Assembly (NCBI GenBank): GCA_903772945.1
Contig: CAICTM010000423.1
Span: 1 to 64,000 of the forward strand
Source of the DNA: Seminavis robusta
Lineage: Eukaryota > Bacillariophyta > Bacillariophyceae > Naviculales > Naviculaceae
Direction: 5' to 3'
Length of the DNA stretch: 64,000 nucleotides
Shown: positions 32,760 through 43,500 of the stretch, piece by piece
Position numbering within the stretch: position 1 is the stretch's first letter
Layout: every line of letters starts with the position of its first letter
Program-made: the position numbers and the translations under genes
Notes under the pieces: generated by a model
What the model was told of the DNA's origin: nothing
Seen by the model: only the letters and a program-made list of their open reading frames with translations
The model's database searches: none

Positions 32760-33189
32760 GGAGCGTTCCTCAATCGTGGGTGTGGTTAAATCCAAACGTC
32801 CGAAATTAGGGGCAGAGTTTAGGGGCAGGTATCCATTAGGGGCAGGTTGTTTCAACCTGCCCCAAAAAATAGGGGCATTTTGGAGAATCCGCCCCTAAAT
32901 CCGCCCCTAAAATGGGGGCGTTTCGTCATTTAGGGGTGGATTTCAAACCCGCCCCTAAAATAGTGCCGTTTTCAACATATTTTGAGTACAGTCCCGTTTA
33001 CTGTTTGGGGTGGTTTTGAAATCCGCCCCTAAATAATAGGGGCAGTTTCTTGAAACTGCCCCTAAAATTAGGGGCGTTTTTACCATTCAGGGGCAGATTT
33101 GGAATCCGCCCCTATCTAAGCTGGATTTAGGGCGGATTTCAAACCTGCCCCTATTTTTAGGGGTGTTTTGCACGACTGAGGGACGCTCC
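32760..33189. mobile_element. Palindrome-rich MITE, about 430 bp
   Basis: The ends are inverted repeats of 19 bp with two mismatches (GGAGCGTTCCTCAATCGTG at 32760-32778 against its reverse complement at 33171-33189). The inside is made of at least five short palindromes with a GGGGC(A/G)G stem, each with a loop of a few bases around a centre like TTTCAAA or TTTGGAA. They lie around 32822-32865, 32880-32960, 33008-33063, 33088-33115 and 33130-33155. There is no open frame. A target duplication is not evident. It is likely a non-autonomous DNA element. Confidence 0.6.
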
Positions 33190-33212
33190 TGAGAGTCTAT
33201 CACACTGGGTAG

Positions 33213-33234
33213 GTGTGTGTGTGTGTGTGTGTGT
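33213..33234. repeat. (GT)n microsatellite
   Basis: Eleven GT units in a row lie just outside the palindrome-rich element. Confidence 0.9.
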
Positions 33235-33254
33235 TTGTTGCAGCTGTTTTTGTC

Positions 33255-33560
33255 ACATAAGGGACACTTGCTTCGTTAAGGAAAGGGATTCATATTGTGT
33301 GTTTTGTTGGACACAGTAGTTTGTACAAATGGGTACCAGTACTGGCTGGCTATGCAGACTTGCTAGTGTGTCGAGAAAAACACGGAGTAGGTTTGGCCAA
33401 GGACATAGGGTCACTTTCCTTGTTAAGGATAGGGATTGTTATTGTGTGTGTGTTCTGTTGGACACAGTAGTTTTGACACATAGGTAGATATTGGCTGGCT
33501 ATCGAGACTTGCTAGTGTGTCCAGTTGAACACGGTAAATGATTTGGCCAAAGACATTTTA
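33255..33560. repeat. Diverged tandem duplication, two copies of about 150 bp
   Basis: The blocks 33260-33400 and 33410-33560 share GTTGGACACAGTAGTTT, TGGCTGGCTAT, GACTTGCTAGTGTGTC and TTTGGCCAA(A/G)GACAT in the same order. Copies differ by substitutions and small indels. Confidence 0.75.
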
Positions 33561-35315
33561 AAAGTCAAATCTCTTTTTGACAGTTGAGGGCATCAGCCTC
33601 CGGCTGCTTGTTCTTTACATCTCTGGTAAGTCAAATTCCGATTTCTGTGTCTTCTCCTTCGTTTTCAGATCACCCCATCACAAGCTGGATCTTCGATTGT
33701 TGCCTCTGATGTAGCTGCGATAGCTAGCTGGCGTCATATACTATTTGGACACCGAAGTTACCCTAGCTAGCTAACTAGAGTAGCTCTATGAGTCTTCCTC
33801 GACTCCCAGCCACCACCTCAGCCGTCCGCACTCCGGATGACATGGGCAGTTCACTAGGACTATTTAGGGACGACTAAATACACATGTCTGTGCAGTGTCG
33901 AAACGATAGTGCTAGAGTTGGGAAACTGTGCTATCCAGTGCACCAACCCCAAAACCGTTGGGATCCAAAACTGTTGGAAGGTGCAATCTGGTGCACCTAG
34001 CCAAAACCGTTGGAAACCAACATTGAACTGAGTAGCCCCCTTAAAAAAAAAGGACGACATTGTCCTCTTCTTCGATTGGTGGCTACTAGCTAGCAATGTG
34101 GCTCTGGATTGGCTCCTACCGACTGGCTGTTCCCCTGGTAACCCTAACTCTATCTATGGTGACGTACCAGTCCTGGCAGGAGCAAGTGTGCTTCCACATT
34201 GCTCTGCTTAGAGTAATGGCGATAGTATTTCTTGTAGTAGAGTTTGGGTGTAGAGTTGGCTAGTTGGCTAATTCGATTTTTGGTGGGTTGGGACACTCGG
34301 GAGACCGAGTCCTATTTCATTCTCGTTCAAGACCAGACTCGAGTAAAAGTCTCAATAAATCCTGGTTTGGAAGAAGGAGATACTGACCATTTGTTCTTTT
34401 ATGATCATACGAAGCTCCTACGAGAGAAAGAACGTAAAAAAGGACCATGTGAGCTTGACTATAAATTCTCCAGTACTCTAGCTGTTTGTCACGTAAAACA
34501 TTAAGGACACAACACCCTAATAACTGATTGCCCCTGCACAAGTCTGCTTTATTGAACATGTTCTCCCTTCAATACTTCATAAAGGATTTGAGCAGAATTT
34601 AATAAATGTGTTAGGCGACCCGTGATCCGGCTTCCTCATGGAAACGGTATTGACTGGCTATTGGTGAAGCATCTTTCCGAGTGGTCTTTATGTTTCGTCA
34701 AGAGTTTCGCCCCCGCCAAAAACAAAAAAGGGGAAGGATTGTAGCCGGAAGGGGTAGCGCAGGGTGGAGGCGTTACCAGGTACTAGTACTGGTATCAGCC
34801 CCGGTATCTAGTCTAGCTAAAGGTTCCAGATTGGCAGTCGGTGGCATCAAGCTACTACTAGCTACATGTACCAGTGGTAGCTGATACGGTACCGGTAGGC
34901 ATGTGTGTATCAGTGCTCAGATCAGATCAGATCAGATCAGAGCTTTCTTTTAGCTGAGATGTCAAAAGCCGTCAATAATCTTTTTTTGTTCTCCAGAAGG
35001 ATCTCTTTGTCTCCACACACCATACGGTACCAAACAGAATTTAAAAGGATGCCCATTGGGAAAATTTTCCCTTGCTTCAAAAGAATGCGAAGTAATCAAC
35101 CTGAGTCGAGTCGATTTTGATAGCTTTTTGATACGCGTAGCCAGTACCATTGAAATGGACAATGCGAAGAACGCCTATGCTTCTAATTACTGTAACCAGC
35201 CAAAACTAAAGCTAAAACTAATCATCTCCAGGGAGTTGTTTTCTCTAGCATCATACCGTACGAATACCATCCTCCACCCAGCATCCAGCATCCAGTGGTC
35301 GTTTCCCGTCTTGTA
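33561..35315. other. Intergenic, no gene seen
   Basis: This is gene-free sequence with short inverted motifs CCAAAACCGTTGG and CCAAAACTGTTGG near 33950-34015 and a five-unit TCAGA microsatellite at 34916-34941. Single small frames here (for example at 34244) look like chance. Confidence 0.5.
34916..34941. repeat. (TCAGA)n microsatellite
   Basis: Five direct units of TCAGA are seen. Confidence 0.9.
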
Positions 35316-35537
35316 CAGTCAACATTCAGATATATATACTGGGGGGATTCAGGAATTCAGTAAATATAACAGCGAGAATAAATATTGATTTTATCCCTAA
35401 CTCTAACTATTCCCGTAGAATTGTACGTGCTCTAGTACTAAAATAGGGTTAGAGTTAAAAATGTGGGAACTGGAGTATTCTTAAATATTATAGAGCGAAT
35501 AAATACAAGATAAATAAATATAAGCGAGCGTTGACTG
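35316..35537. mobile_element. TA-flanked MITE, 222 bp
   Basis: The left end reads CAGTCAACATTC and the right end, reversed, CAGTCAACGCTC. TA lies on each outer side (35314-35315 and 35538-35539). The inside is AT-rich and non-coding. Ends starting CAGTCA and a TA target duplication match the pogo-like element at 20706, so it may be a short relative using similar enzymes. Confidence 0.6.
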
Positions 35538-36548
35538 TAGCCACCAAGACCAAGACTTGTCGCCTGACGGCAAAAAGAGTCAGTGAGAACGTGGGCCTTC
35601 TGCCCCCTGTTCTCTCCATTCTTCCCCCAGTTCAATTTAACCTCAACGCTAAACTTCTTTACTGCGGGTCCAACCACATAGCTCCCACATTACGGCTTCC
35701 TGGGCTCTTCCTGTATGAACGATAACAATGAATTACTGAGCCGTTACCGCCAGTTTGTTCCTCTAAACCAGGTGGTTCTCGGATGGTTGAAGTTCGTCAG
35801 CGTATACTTCACGTGGAGCCTTAATTGAAATTTACCGTACCTATGACTTTAGAAATTGATTGTTTTCTGATAATTGTTTAAAATTTACCTGGAATGGCTC
35901 TTGGAGTTTGCATATTATTATTGTAAAAGTGTTTTTTACTATTGAGTAGTTTTACCTTTAAAATAGAATTATTTTGATTCTGAAATTAATGAAAATTAAT
36001 GATTGCCACAATCAAACGGTTTACTGCCAGTAAAACTTTTGTGTTGCCTGGACGTTTCTACAGAGTCAACGGAGGGCTGAAGTCCTCAAGTCCTCCTCGC
36101 ATCTCGCATCACTCCGCTACTGTAACGTGTTGCTGGTTGCTGGACTGGTGCCCCAACACACTAGCTAGCTAGCTCTGGCACTCATCACCTTCCTCTTTGG
36201 AAACTGAGACGCCCTCTTTCCAGACGACCTTCATTCATTAGGCGCTACCATTGGAGCTTGCGGGATACAGTACAAGGTTGACAAAAGGGTCTGATCCGGC
36301 AGTAGCTGTTACATGCATACCTAGCTAGACAACAACATACAGTGGAACCAGTTGATTGTGTCGCTTCTCTTTTGCGTGACAAAACCGAAAGCACTTGGGG
36401 TTTGTCATATTTTGACAGAGTCCCAGACCATTTTGCTGCTCTACAGTCTCCACTCTACTCCTCTACTAGCAAGCAGCCATTTATTTGTGTTATTGCCGAG
36501 AGGAACCAACAATCGAATCGAAATCGAATCGTTGTAGTATCAACCAGA
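35538..36548. other. AT-rich intergenic region
   Basis: About 35820-36010 is distinctly AT-rich. I see no gene. The end is the 5' region of the next gene; an open frame extends upstream of its ATG to 36342 but starts without ATG. Confidence 0.5.
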
Positions 36549-37778
36549 ATGAACCGTCACAGCCTAAGTTTCTACGGACCAACAGCAGCGGCACCCCATC
36601 AGCTCCAAGGCCGAAAATCCGCAACACCACGAGGACGGCTGAGTCCTCCCAATCCGAGGTCGCTGCTGCGAGGAGCAGCCGACCCCAGCTTTGAAGAAAA
36701 GCAAGACGATATCGTGTTGCCCGTGATGAAAGTGTTTGCCTCTAACAAGCTTCCCACAAGGAGCATCTCCTTGGGAGAAGTGCCGCTCAACCTTGGCGGT
36801 GATGCTGTTGATGATGATGCTAGTAGTGTCTGCAAACAACAACAACGAAACGGAACGCACCAGCGCAACAATCCCAATCCACAATTGACGTTGTCAGATG
36901 ACGACGACGAGGAACCGTGCAGCAAGAAGGACCCTGCCTCTTTGCGAAACGCCAGCTTGCGAACTGCCAGTACCAAGGACACAACAACCTTGTTTGGTAG
37001 TATCCGGAGTTCCACCAGCAGTTTCACTAATCGCTTTTCCAGTTTACGCAATTCCAACAGCAGCACCACTCCTCCGCGCCTTGCGAGTGGTAGCGTACGA
37101 AGCTCCAGCAACAGTCCACCACCGACGAAACCACAACAACAACCCGAACGACGATCCTCCTCTTCCTCTGCTCCGGTCACCAAGAATGAAATTCGAAGAC
37201 GGCGGTCTTCGCGCAAATCTGTCAATGGGCTGGTCATTGAATTTGATCTAGACGATGAATCCGATTGCATCCTCTATGCCGATTGCGACGACTACGAAGA
37301 GGACTTGCGGCCGGATTTGACGCGTCAAGACTCCAACGAGTCGCTCGAAGAACTGCGGACCCGATTGGAAGCCTTGGAACATGAACGCCAGCAATTGCCA
37401 GATCACGATAAAATTGGGCTGGGAGAGGAATGCATGAACAAAAAATTCATGGAAGCGCTCGAGTCGTCCCACCACAGTCAGCAACAGGATGCCAACAGCA
37501 GCACAAGCAGCACACCCAAGCTGATGGCACATCTTAGAAACAGTTTCGCCAGTCAAAGTGGAATGTCGTTATTGGACATTCCAGAATACGCCGACGAAGA
37601 AGAGGATGAAGAAGACAGCGTGGAAGAAGCAGGAGAACCACTGAGCTTAAAGGTACAACGGAGGAGTACGATTCGTTCTTCTATTCATGGACTTGTGTTG
37701 GAATATGATTGGTTAACGTCTTCCGAAGACGAGCTCGATGAGGAAGACGACGACGAGGCAGAAGACGACAAACAATAG
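36549..37778 (+). CDS. Ser-rich, acidic, mostly disordered protein with a duplicated motif
   Basis: The protein has 409 aa from the first ATG (ACCAGAATGAAC). It is largely low complexity, with Ser, Pro and Gln-rich parts and long Asp/Glu runs near the end (about 348-358 and 391-408). One motif occurs twice: RRRRSSRKSVNGLVIEFD at about 216-233 and RRSTIRSSIHGLVLEYD at about 371-387. Each is a basic/Ser patch, then GLVxExD, then an acidic stretch. This looks like a short linear docking or phospho-regulated motif. A short coiled-coil segment lies at about 264-283 (ESLEELRTRLEALEHERQQL). There is no membrane segment or signal. Function unknown; kinase regulation is suggested only by the many RxxS and SxxE sites. 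Confidence 0.7.
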   Translation: MNRHSLSFYGPTAAAPHQLQGRKSATPRGRLSPPNPRSLLRGAADPSFEEKQDDIVLPVMKVFASNKLPTRSISLGEVPLNLGGDAVDDDASSVCKQQQRNGTHQRNNPNPQLTLSDDDDEEPCSKKDPASLRNASLRTASTKDTTTLFGSIRSSTSSFTNRFSSLRNSNSSTTPPRLASGSVRSSSNSPPPTKPQQQPERRSSSSSAPVTKNEIRRRRSSRKSVNGLVIEFDLDDESDCILYADCDDYEEDLRPDLTRQDSNESLEELRTRLEALEHERQQLPDHDKIGLGEECMNKKFMEALESSHHSQQQDANSSTSSTPKLMAHLRNSFASQSGMSLLDIPEYADEEEDEEDSVEEAGEPLSLKVQRRSTIRSSIHGLVLEYDWLTSSEDELDEEDDDEAEDDKQ

Positions 37779-38700
37779 CAAGAACCCATCTAGTTGCCAC
37801 GGGTACCGTAGCTAGCTAGGGAGGGCACGAGGCTTCTGGGGGGTTTGAATCAACCTTTTAAAATAGTCTTTATCTATCTGTATTGCAAGCGTACGTCCAC
37901 AATTTCTTTTCAAAGGCAGAAAGCCGCACACCTTGGCTGCGGCCTGGGTTTTTCGCTACTAACTACATGCAGTTGGTTCAAAGGTTTCAGCAAGCAGGGA
38001 CAAGGTGTTGCAAGTGTTGGCGGGCCAAGGAGAAAGGCAACCGCTGGCAACAGGAGCCTCCAACAAGACGGCTGCTGGCTACTACATGTAGCTAGCTAGT
38101 AACTACCGTAGCCTCTCGAGTGGCTATATCCTTGCCGCCACATCGTACGTACCGTGACCCTGTATGGTACCGATACTACAGCTTTTGCCGCTCGAAGGTG
38201 TCCCGGCGGTGTTGCTCTAACAGTGGACCTAAGGTACCGGTGAGCGCAAAAAGTGCTTTCGTCGAGTGTTCATGTTCAACGCTGCAGCTGCGGCAGGGTA
38301 AAAGGCTCGATAACCATCGACCGTCACTTCAATTCCAAGGTCGCGCTTTTGGCAGTTTGCAGTTCTCTAGCTAGCTCTAGTAATGCCCTTCCAACACGTG
38401 CGAGTTGGTTTCAGATAAGGCCAACTAAGCTAGACTACAGTACCCGGCTTATCTTGGACATCATCGTACTGTGTAAAAGCAAAACTTGAATAGACCGCCG
38501 TCTTTTGAGTTTGAGTTTGAGTTTGGTCCTGCTCCATGCAATTCTGCAATATGGTGTTTGATCCCACTCGATAAAGCCCTGCTACCGGTACATGTTCTCA
38601 AGGCTGCTATTGATATGTGTGTCCTCTGGCTGGAGTAGATCTACTATTATAGTCTAGTAGCTACTTGCTAATCAGTCCATTCCCAGAGAACTGGCTACTA
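37779..38700. other. Intergenic, CTAGCTAG and ACCGGT-rich
   Basis: No gene is seen. The region ends at the left terminus of a large transposon. Confidence 0.5.
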
Positions 38701-38930
38701 CACGTTTAGCCGTCAAATACGAAAAACTCGCGCATACGCGTATATAACGTATTATTTTAATTCATTCTCCGGCTGACTTTCTGAGAAGCCCCTTGGAATT
38801 TACTATAGAATTTTTAGTACTCTCCGGGCTGCACAGAGCAGCAGCCACCTCTAGACACCAACACTGAAACAAGCTTCCGACAGCAACAGCACCGTCATGG
38901 CCAACATCTCTCTTTATCATCTTGCTTTGC

Positions 38931-39491
38931 CTACATCTCTTGAGTGAGTCCCCATCCAGAGACGTCAAGGAGGGTGTCAGAGTCATCAGAGTCATCAAGG
39001 TTCTGGTTGCAAGTGCGGCGGTTGCGGTTGGTGCGACGAGTGAATCGAGGGCGAGAGGGAGGATTGGCCAAGTTTCGGATCTCTGCCAATTCGTCGCTGT
39101 CGTCTCCAAGGGTAGTGTGGCTGTCGTCAAGATCGACCGCAGCAGCAGCTGGCACAGGCACATCTTGCACAGGTACAGGCACAGCAGGCCATGGCATGGC
39201 AGGAGCATCATCCACAACGACAAAGCCGACCACCTTTCCATTTGGGAGGTTGATGACAGTTTTCCCACGCTGCTGCTCCATGCGACATCCTGAACGAGTA
39301 GCAACAAGCTCCTGGATCGCAGCATTGAGATTGGCAAACTCATTTCCAGCATGAAGAAACACCTTTGTCACATCCTCAGTTCCATCTAGAGCCGTCGTCA
39401 GCTCCTGCAGAATCGCAGCCATCGTCTTGTCAATAAAGCGAACTCCATGGGAAAAGGCAGAGAAGGATACGACGGCAAGATGGGACGCCAT
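38931..39491 (-). CDS. Companion protein 1 of the large transposon
   Basis: The protein has 186 aa from an ATG in good context (AGCAAAATGGCG); an in-frame region upstream starts without ATG. It has a helical N-terminal half (FIDKTMAAILQELTTALDG, NEFANLNAAIQELVATRSG), then VINLPNGKVVGFVVVDD, a Pro/Val/Ala-rich linker, and an acidic and basic C-terminus (RPRFTRRTNRNRR followed by DDSDDSD). It resembles a coiled-coil regulatory or DNA-associated protein. It is divergent from companion gene 2, with only 54 bases between starts, so the two probably share a promoter. I recognise no family. Confidence 0.5.
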   Translation of the reverse strand: MASHLAVVSFSAFSHGVRFIDKTMAAILQELTTALDGTEDVTKVFLHAGNEFANLNAAIQELVATRSGCRMEQQRGKTVINLPNGKVVGFVVVDDAPAMPWPAVPVPVQDVPVPAAAAVDLDDSHTTLGDDSDELAEIRNLANPPSRPRFTRRTNRNRRTCNQNLDDSDDSDTLLDVSGWGLTQEM

Positions 39492-39545
39492 TTTGCTTGC
39501 TACACTCTCTCGATCGATTGCTACTACACTCTCCAAGTTGGATTT

Positions 39546-40415
39546 ATGAGCTTGATCGATCGTACCAAAGAAGCTATCCGCAAACCCGATCGGTTTGACA
39601 CTGCAGCAACGGATTTTGGGCCGACACTCCGAGTCTTCTTCCCCGTTGATCAGCGGTTACAATCCTGTCTTTACCAGCACTGGCACTGCCATTGGAGGTG
39701 CTGATGCTAGTTTCTACTTATACGAACCTTCTGGGAATGATCGTCCGGGCGGAAGGGGGCTCGTAGCTGCAGTTGCTCCAGTTTCAATTGATTTGGGTCG
39801 TCACCAAGCAGTTCTGTTGAGAATGTTCTAGCTTGCTGGCTACCTCGCACGCAATACAACAATCAACCTCTAACTGACACAAGCACAAGGAACTACAAGA
39901 ATCGTTTCAAGCAGCTCGTATCGACGATGATATTTCAAACAATTCCTTACGGACCGCCAAATGAAGCAGCCGAGGCCAAAGCTCACGGAAGTCTGCATGT
40001 TGTCTATCGCAATGGAACTGAATTGAAAATCCAAGGAAGCATCGCGTTTCAAGTTGCTGTCTCGCCTGTACTCGCTCGAATGATCCAAGGCCATGAGACA
40101 CCGTACCTTCATCGATTGAAAGTTGATGGTTACCTCTTGCCGGAGCAAGTAATGCCACCCCGTGAGACTGGGGAGATCATTGTTGGCCAGCCAATGTCTA
40201 TTGAAATTGGTCTCCCTTTGGAAAAATCAACAATAAACGTTCACCGGCTAGAAAGTGCTAACAGCAGCGCCCGTGGAATGCTCCTAGATTTTGTTGGTGT
40301 TGAAGACAATGATGGATTGAGAAGCATTCAGGTGGTGTGCCCTCGAAGCGAACGACAAGATCAAGGAAAGCTATTCTTCCGAGAGTTTAAGAGCGTTGTG
40401 TTAGCAAATGTTTGA
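39546..40415 (+). CDS. Companion protein 2 of the large transposon, 5' part unresolved
   Basis: The clear part is a frame open from 39792 to 40415 that encodes a beta-rich domain (HGSLHVVYRNGTELKIQG, YLHRLKVDGYLLPEQVMPP, GQPMSIEIGLPLEK). Upstream, a frame starting at ATG 39546 (MSLIDRTKEAIRKPDRFD) and a second frame (about 39640-39830, TGTAIGGADASFYLYEPSG) look like the earlier parts. Joining them needs two frame changes, so there are either small introns or damage. I do not recognise the domain. It lies between companion gene 1 and the 3' end of the transposase gene, with which it is convergent (106 bp apart). Confidence 0.45.
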
Positions 40416-40521
40416 AGATACTTCCAACAACACCGAGAACAAAGATATGAGTAGCTTAACTCTCTTATAAAAAGCATATTTTGTTGTATTTCTGATTGCA
40501 TATGATACCCGTAGTAGCTAC

Positions 40522-43500
40522 TCACATGCTATCGTCGTCCATGCTATCGTCGTCCAATGCGCCGTCCAATGCAGAGCAGTCGTCGACCAGACCAAGAAAA
40601 ACACCATCTCGCTCTTCAGGCGAAACATTCAATAAAACCTTGCCCATGATCCTCTTCCTTCGGCTTGAATCCAAAGCAAGGAGCCTCGTTTCGAGGAACT
40701 CTTCCTCTCTGGCAAAAGCTCGCTTCAACTCCGTGTCATTGATCAAATCGCTCACCTCACCACTCTTCAGCTTATCGAGTCGCTCTTGTTTCTCCAAGCT
40801 CCAACTGTTGCTCCCAACTTCCATTTCTACTGCAATGTATTTCTTCTCGTAGAGATCAATCAGGTGTTGCTTTGCTTTGCCTTTTACCTTTTCATTGTTT
40901 GGTTCAGAAGGAAGGGGCCCTTGTTTCCATTGAATAATGGTTCGGAGCGTGTCATTGACCCATGTTTTCTTCCACTGATTTTGTTGTTGTGGCGTGCCAT
41001 CACCGTGCTCCGGCAGCCTCTCCATTATATCGATTGCTTCCAATTCGAGAGCTTCAAATTCAACTGTTGCCGTCTTTTCTTTTTGGAGCCTTTCGACTTC
41101 TTGCTTCATTCCTTTTCGAGCCCAAGCAATCAAAGCATCATTGCTATTCATTGGGCCGCCCCCATTAGTAACATGAAACCACTGCCCGGCAGTAGAAACT
41201 TTTGCAATGAGGTCTTGGCGTTCTCTCGTGTTTGGCACAGTACGTGCTTCTTCTCGGCCGATAGCTTGAGCAGCAGTCACACATCGCACTGACAGCTTCA
41301 GCTTTTCTTCAGCTAAGACGTAACCTTCACTCGCAAGAGCGGCACATGCATCATGATTTGCCTTTTCTAACGCCTGATAATAGGCACCGATGGGATCAGC
41401 GTCAGCATCGATAGCACCCGTTTCATCGTGGACAACCTCATGACGCACTTTTGGATGCTCAAGTGCAGCCCGTGTGCTGGGAAGATATCCGCATTTCTCC
41501 CTTGCTCGTCGAATATGTGCTTGATCGAAGGCGAGATCAAACGCTGGCTGCAGTTCTACACTTTCGGTCTCATTCAATTGAACCTTCCCACCGAACATAA
41601 TATAGCCAATGTCATTGTAGCTAAGAGACGTGAAGGCGGCGCCATCGATCCTTGTTCGCTCTCTTATCAACAGGTCTCTGTTTCGGAAGTTGAGTGTCTT
41701 CGCAAATGCGTAGAGGTTATCCATCTCTTGAAATTCTGTGCCATTTGGGAGCCCTGGAAAGAGGTAGATGCCTCGGGCTCGTAGATCTCCAAGCATCGGA
41801 AGGAGCGTCCTGCCAGGGCCGCTGTCAGCTTTAATCAGTACTCGCAACAACGGAACGTCTTGTGCGTCTGGATAAAGCTCACAGATGTGTTCCACCAAAT
41901 ACTTTTGAAAGCAGGCTGCATCCATGCCACCCTTGGGATTCATTCCAAAGCCAACGTCAAAACAGTGTTGTCGACTGTAGCCAAACTGTCCTCTGATCTG
42001 ACGGAAGCCATCCAATAGCTTAATTCTGAGTTTGTAGTTTGCTTTGTCTTTGGCTTTGGATGGGAATTGAACGTAGGGTGGAAAGACTTCATCGGCAAAG
42101 TTGATGCCGTGGATGATCGTTACCTTGGCACCACCTTTCGGTGCTGATTGGCCGCTGTCTGGAAGGTTAACAGCGGTTGGCACATGCGATGGACGACCAC
42201 CGCCTCGTACTGATGCATCCATCGAAAACCCCATTTCATCGAGCTGGAGAACTCTTCTCGCTTGGCCTTCAAGCCAAATGATGTGTTGACCAGCAGCGTT
42301 TTCGTCTGGAGCTGGCATCCTTGCAAAGCCGAGGTCTACAGCAGCCTCCTCCCATCTTTCGTAGTTAGCTTTTTGGCATTGATATGTCAGCCATTGGACA
42401 CGGAGTGCTTCTCTTGGATCCGGTGATGAAAAGGATTGCCTCATGCTGTTACGCTGCTCTATGCGACGAAAGAAGCTAACTTCACCCATCGGATCAAGGC
42501 CGTCTTCCAAACGTTTAGCATTGAGAACCGAGCCAACGATTGTTTGAATGTCACGCCTTGTATCTCGATCCTCGGCATTGACCTGTTGAATGGCCGAGTA
42601 TGTAAAGACAGCAGAGCAAAAAGCTTCGAACGTCTCTTCAGGGATAGAGCTCGGCCTTCCTCGTCGCACTGGAGACTTGCCAGCACCACCTCTCTTGACA
42701 GCCGATCGGATTTCGTTTCCACTGAAAAGCTCAATGCCAGAAAGTGCAGTGAAAGCGGAAGCAATTTTCTCCGGAGTATCAAAGATAGTGAGAGTGTTGC
42801 GTCCAGTCGAGACACCCTCCCATAGCACAGTCATTGTCTTGAACAGTTCGCTGCGGATGGATTTCAGCATTTCAACTTCTTGTTGCTCTGCATGTGCAGC
42901 CTTAGTTGTTCTGCGATGCTTATCAATGTTGGCTACCGAGGAAAGCTTGACTTGTTGTTGTCGTGCAGAGACCAAGCTGCTTCCAGAGCTAACAGTGGTG
43001 CCACAAACAGAGGCCATATCTTCAAGCGGATATGGAGAAACCCAAAAAAACCTACTGTCATCGTCTGGCGTATTCTCATTCTCATCTTGTGGTGGTACCG
43101 TGGATGTCATCATGAGCCGTCTTGGTGTCGGCTCGGTCCTCGGTGTCATAGTTCTCGGTGTCATGAGCGGAGATGCTTCCATTGGAGTGCCCGGTGTTCT
43201 TGGTGATGGTGATGTAACCATCGCTTCAGGCTCATCTTCATCATTGTCAGTGGCACTAGCAGACGAGGATCGAGATCGCTGTGTCAATGGAGAGAGTGTT
43301 GAAAATGATGAATCAATTCCAACCGTCTCCACAGGAGGGGGACGAAGCCGCTTTGCTTTTTCGTTCTTCTCTAATTTCTGCTTTCGTCGCAAGCATTTCT
43401 GATACTGAGCCTTCCATTTCTGGTTGCCTTGTTGACTCTTCGACTGGAACCCAACAAGTAGCATTGCCTCCACCAACGTGATGCCATTCAACGGGGCGAC

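Noticed and set aside
36342-36548. In-frame N-terminal extension of the Ser-rich protein
   Set aside because: It starts without ATG and its composition differs from the rest; the first ATG is 36549.
38762-39352. 196-codon minus-strand frame
   Set aside because: It overlaps companion gene 1 in another frame and is Leu/Ser-rich, as expected of a shadow.
42590-43402. 270-codon plus-strand frame
   Set aside because: It is antisense to the transposase gene; the transposase frame carries recognisable motifs and this one does not.
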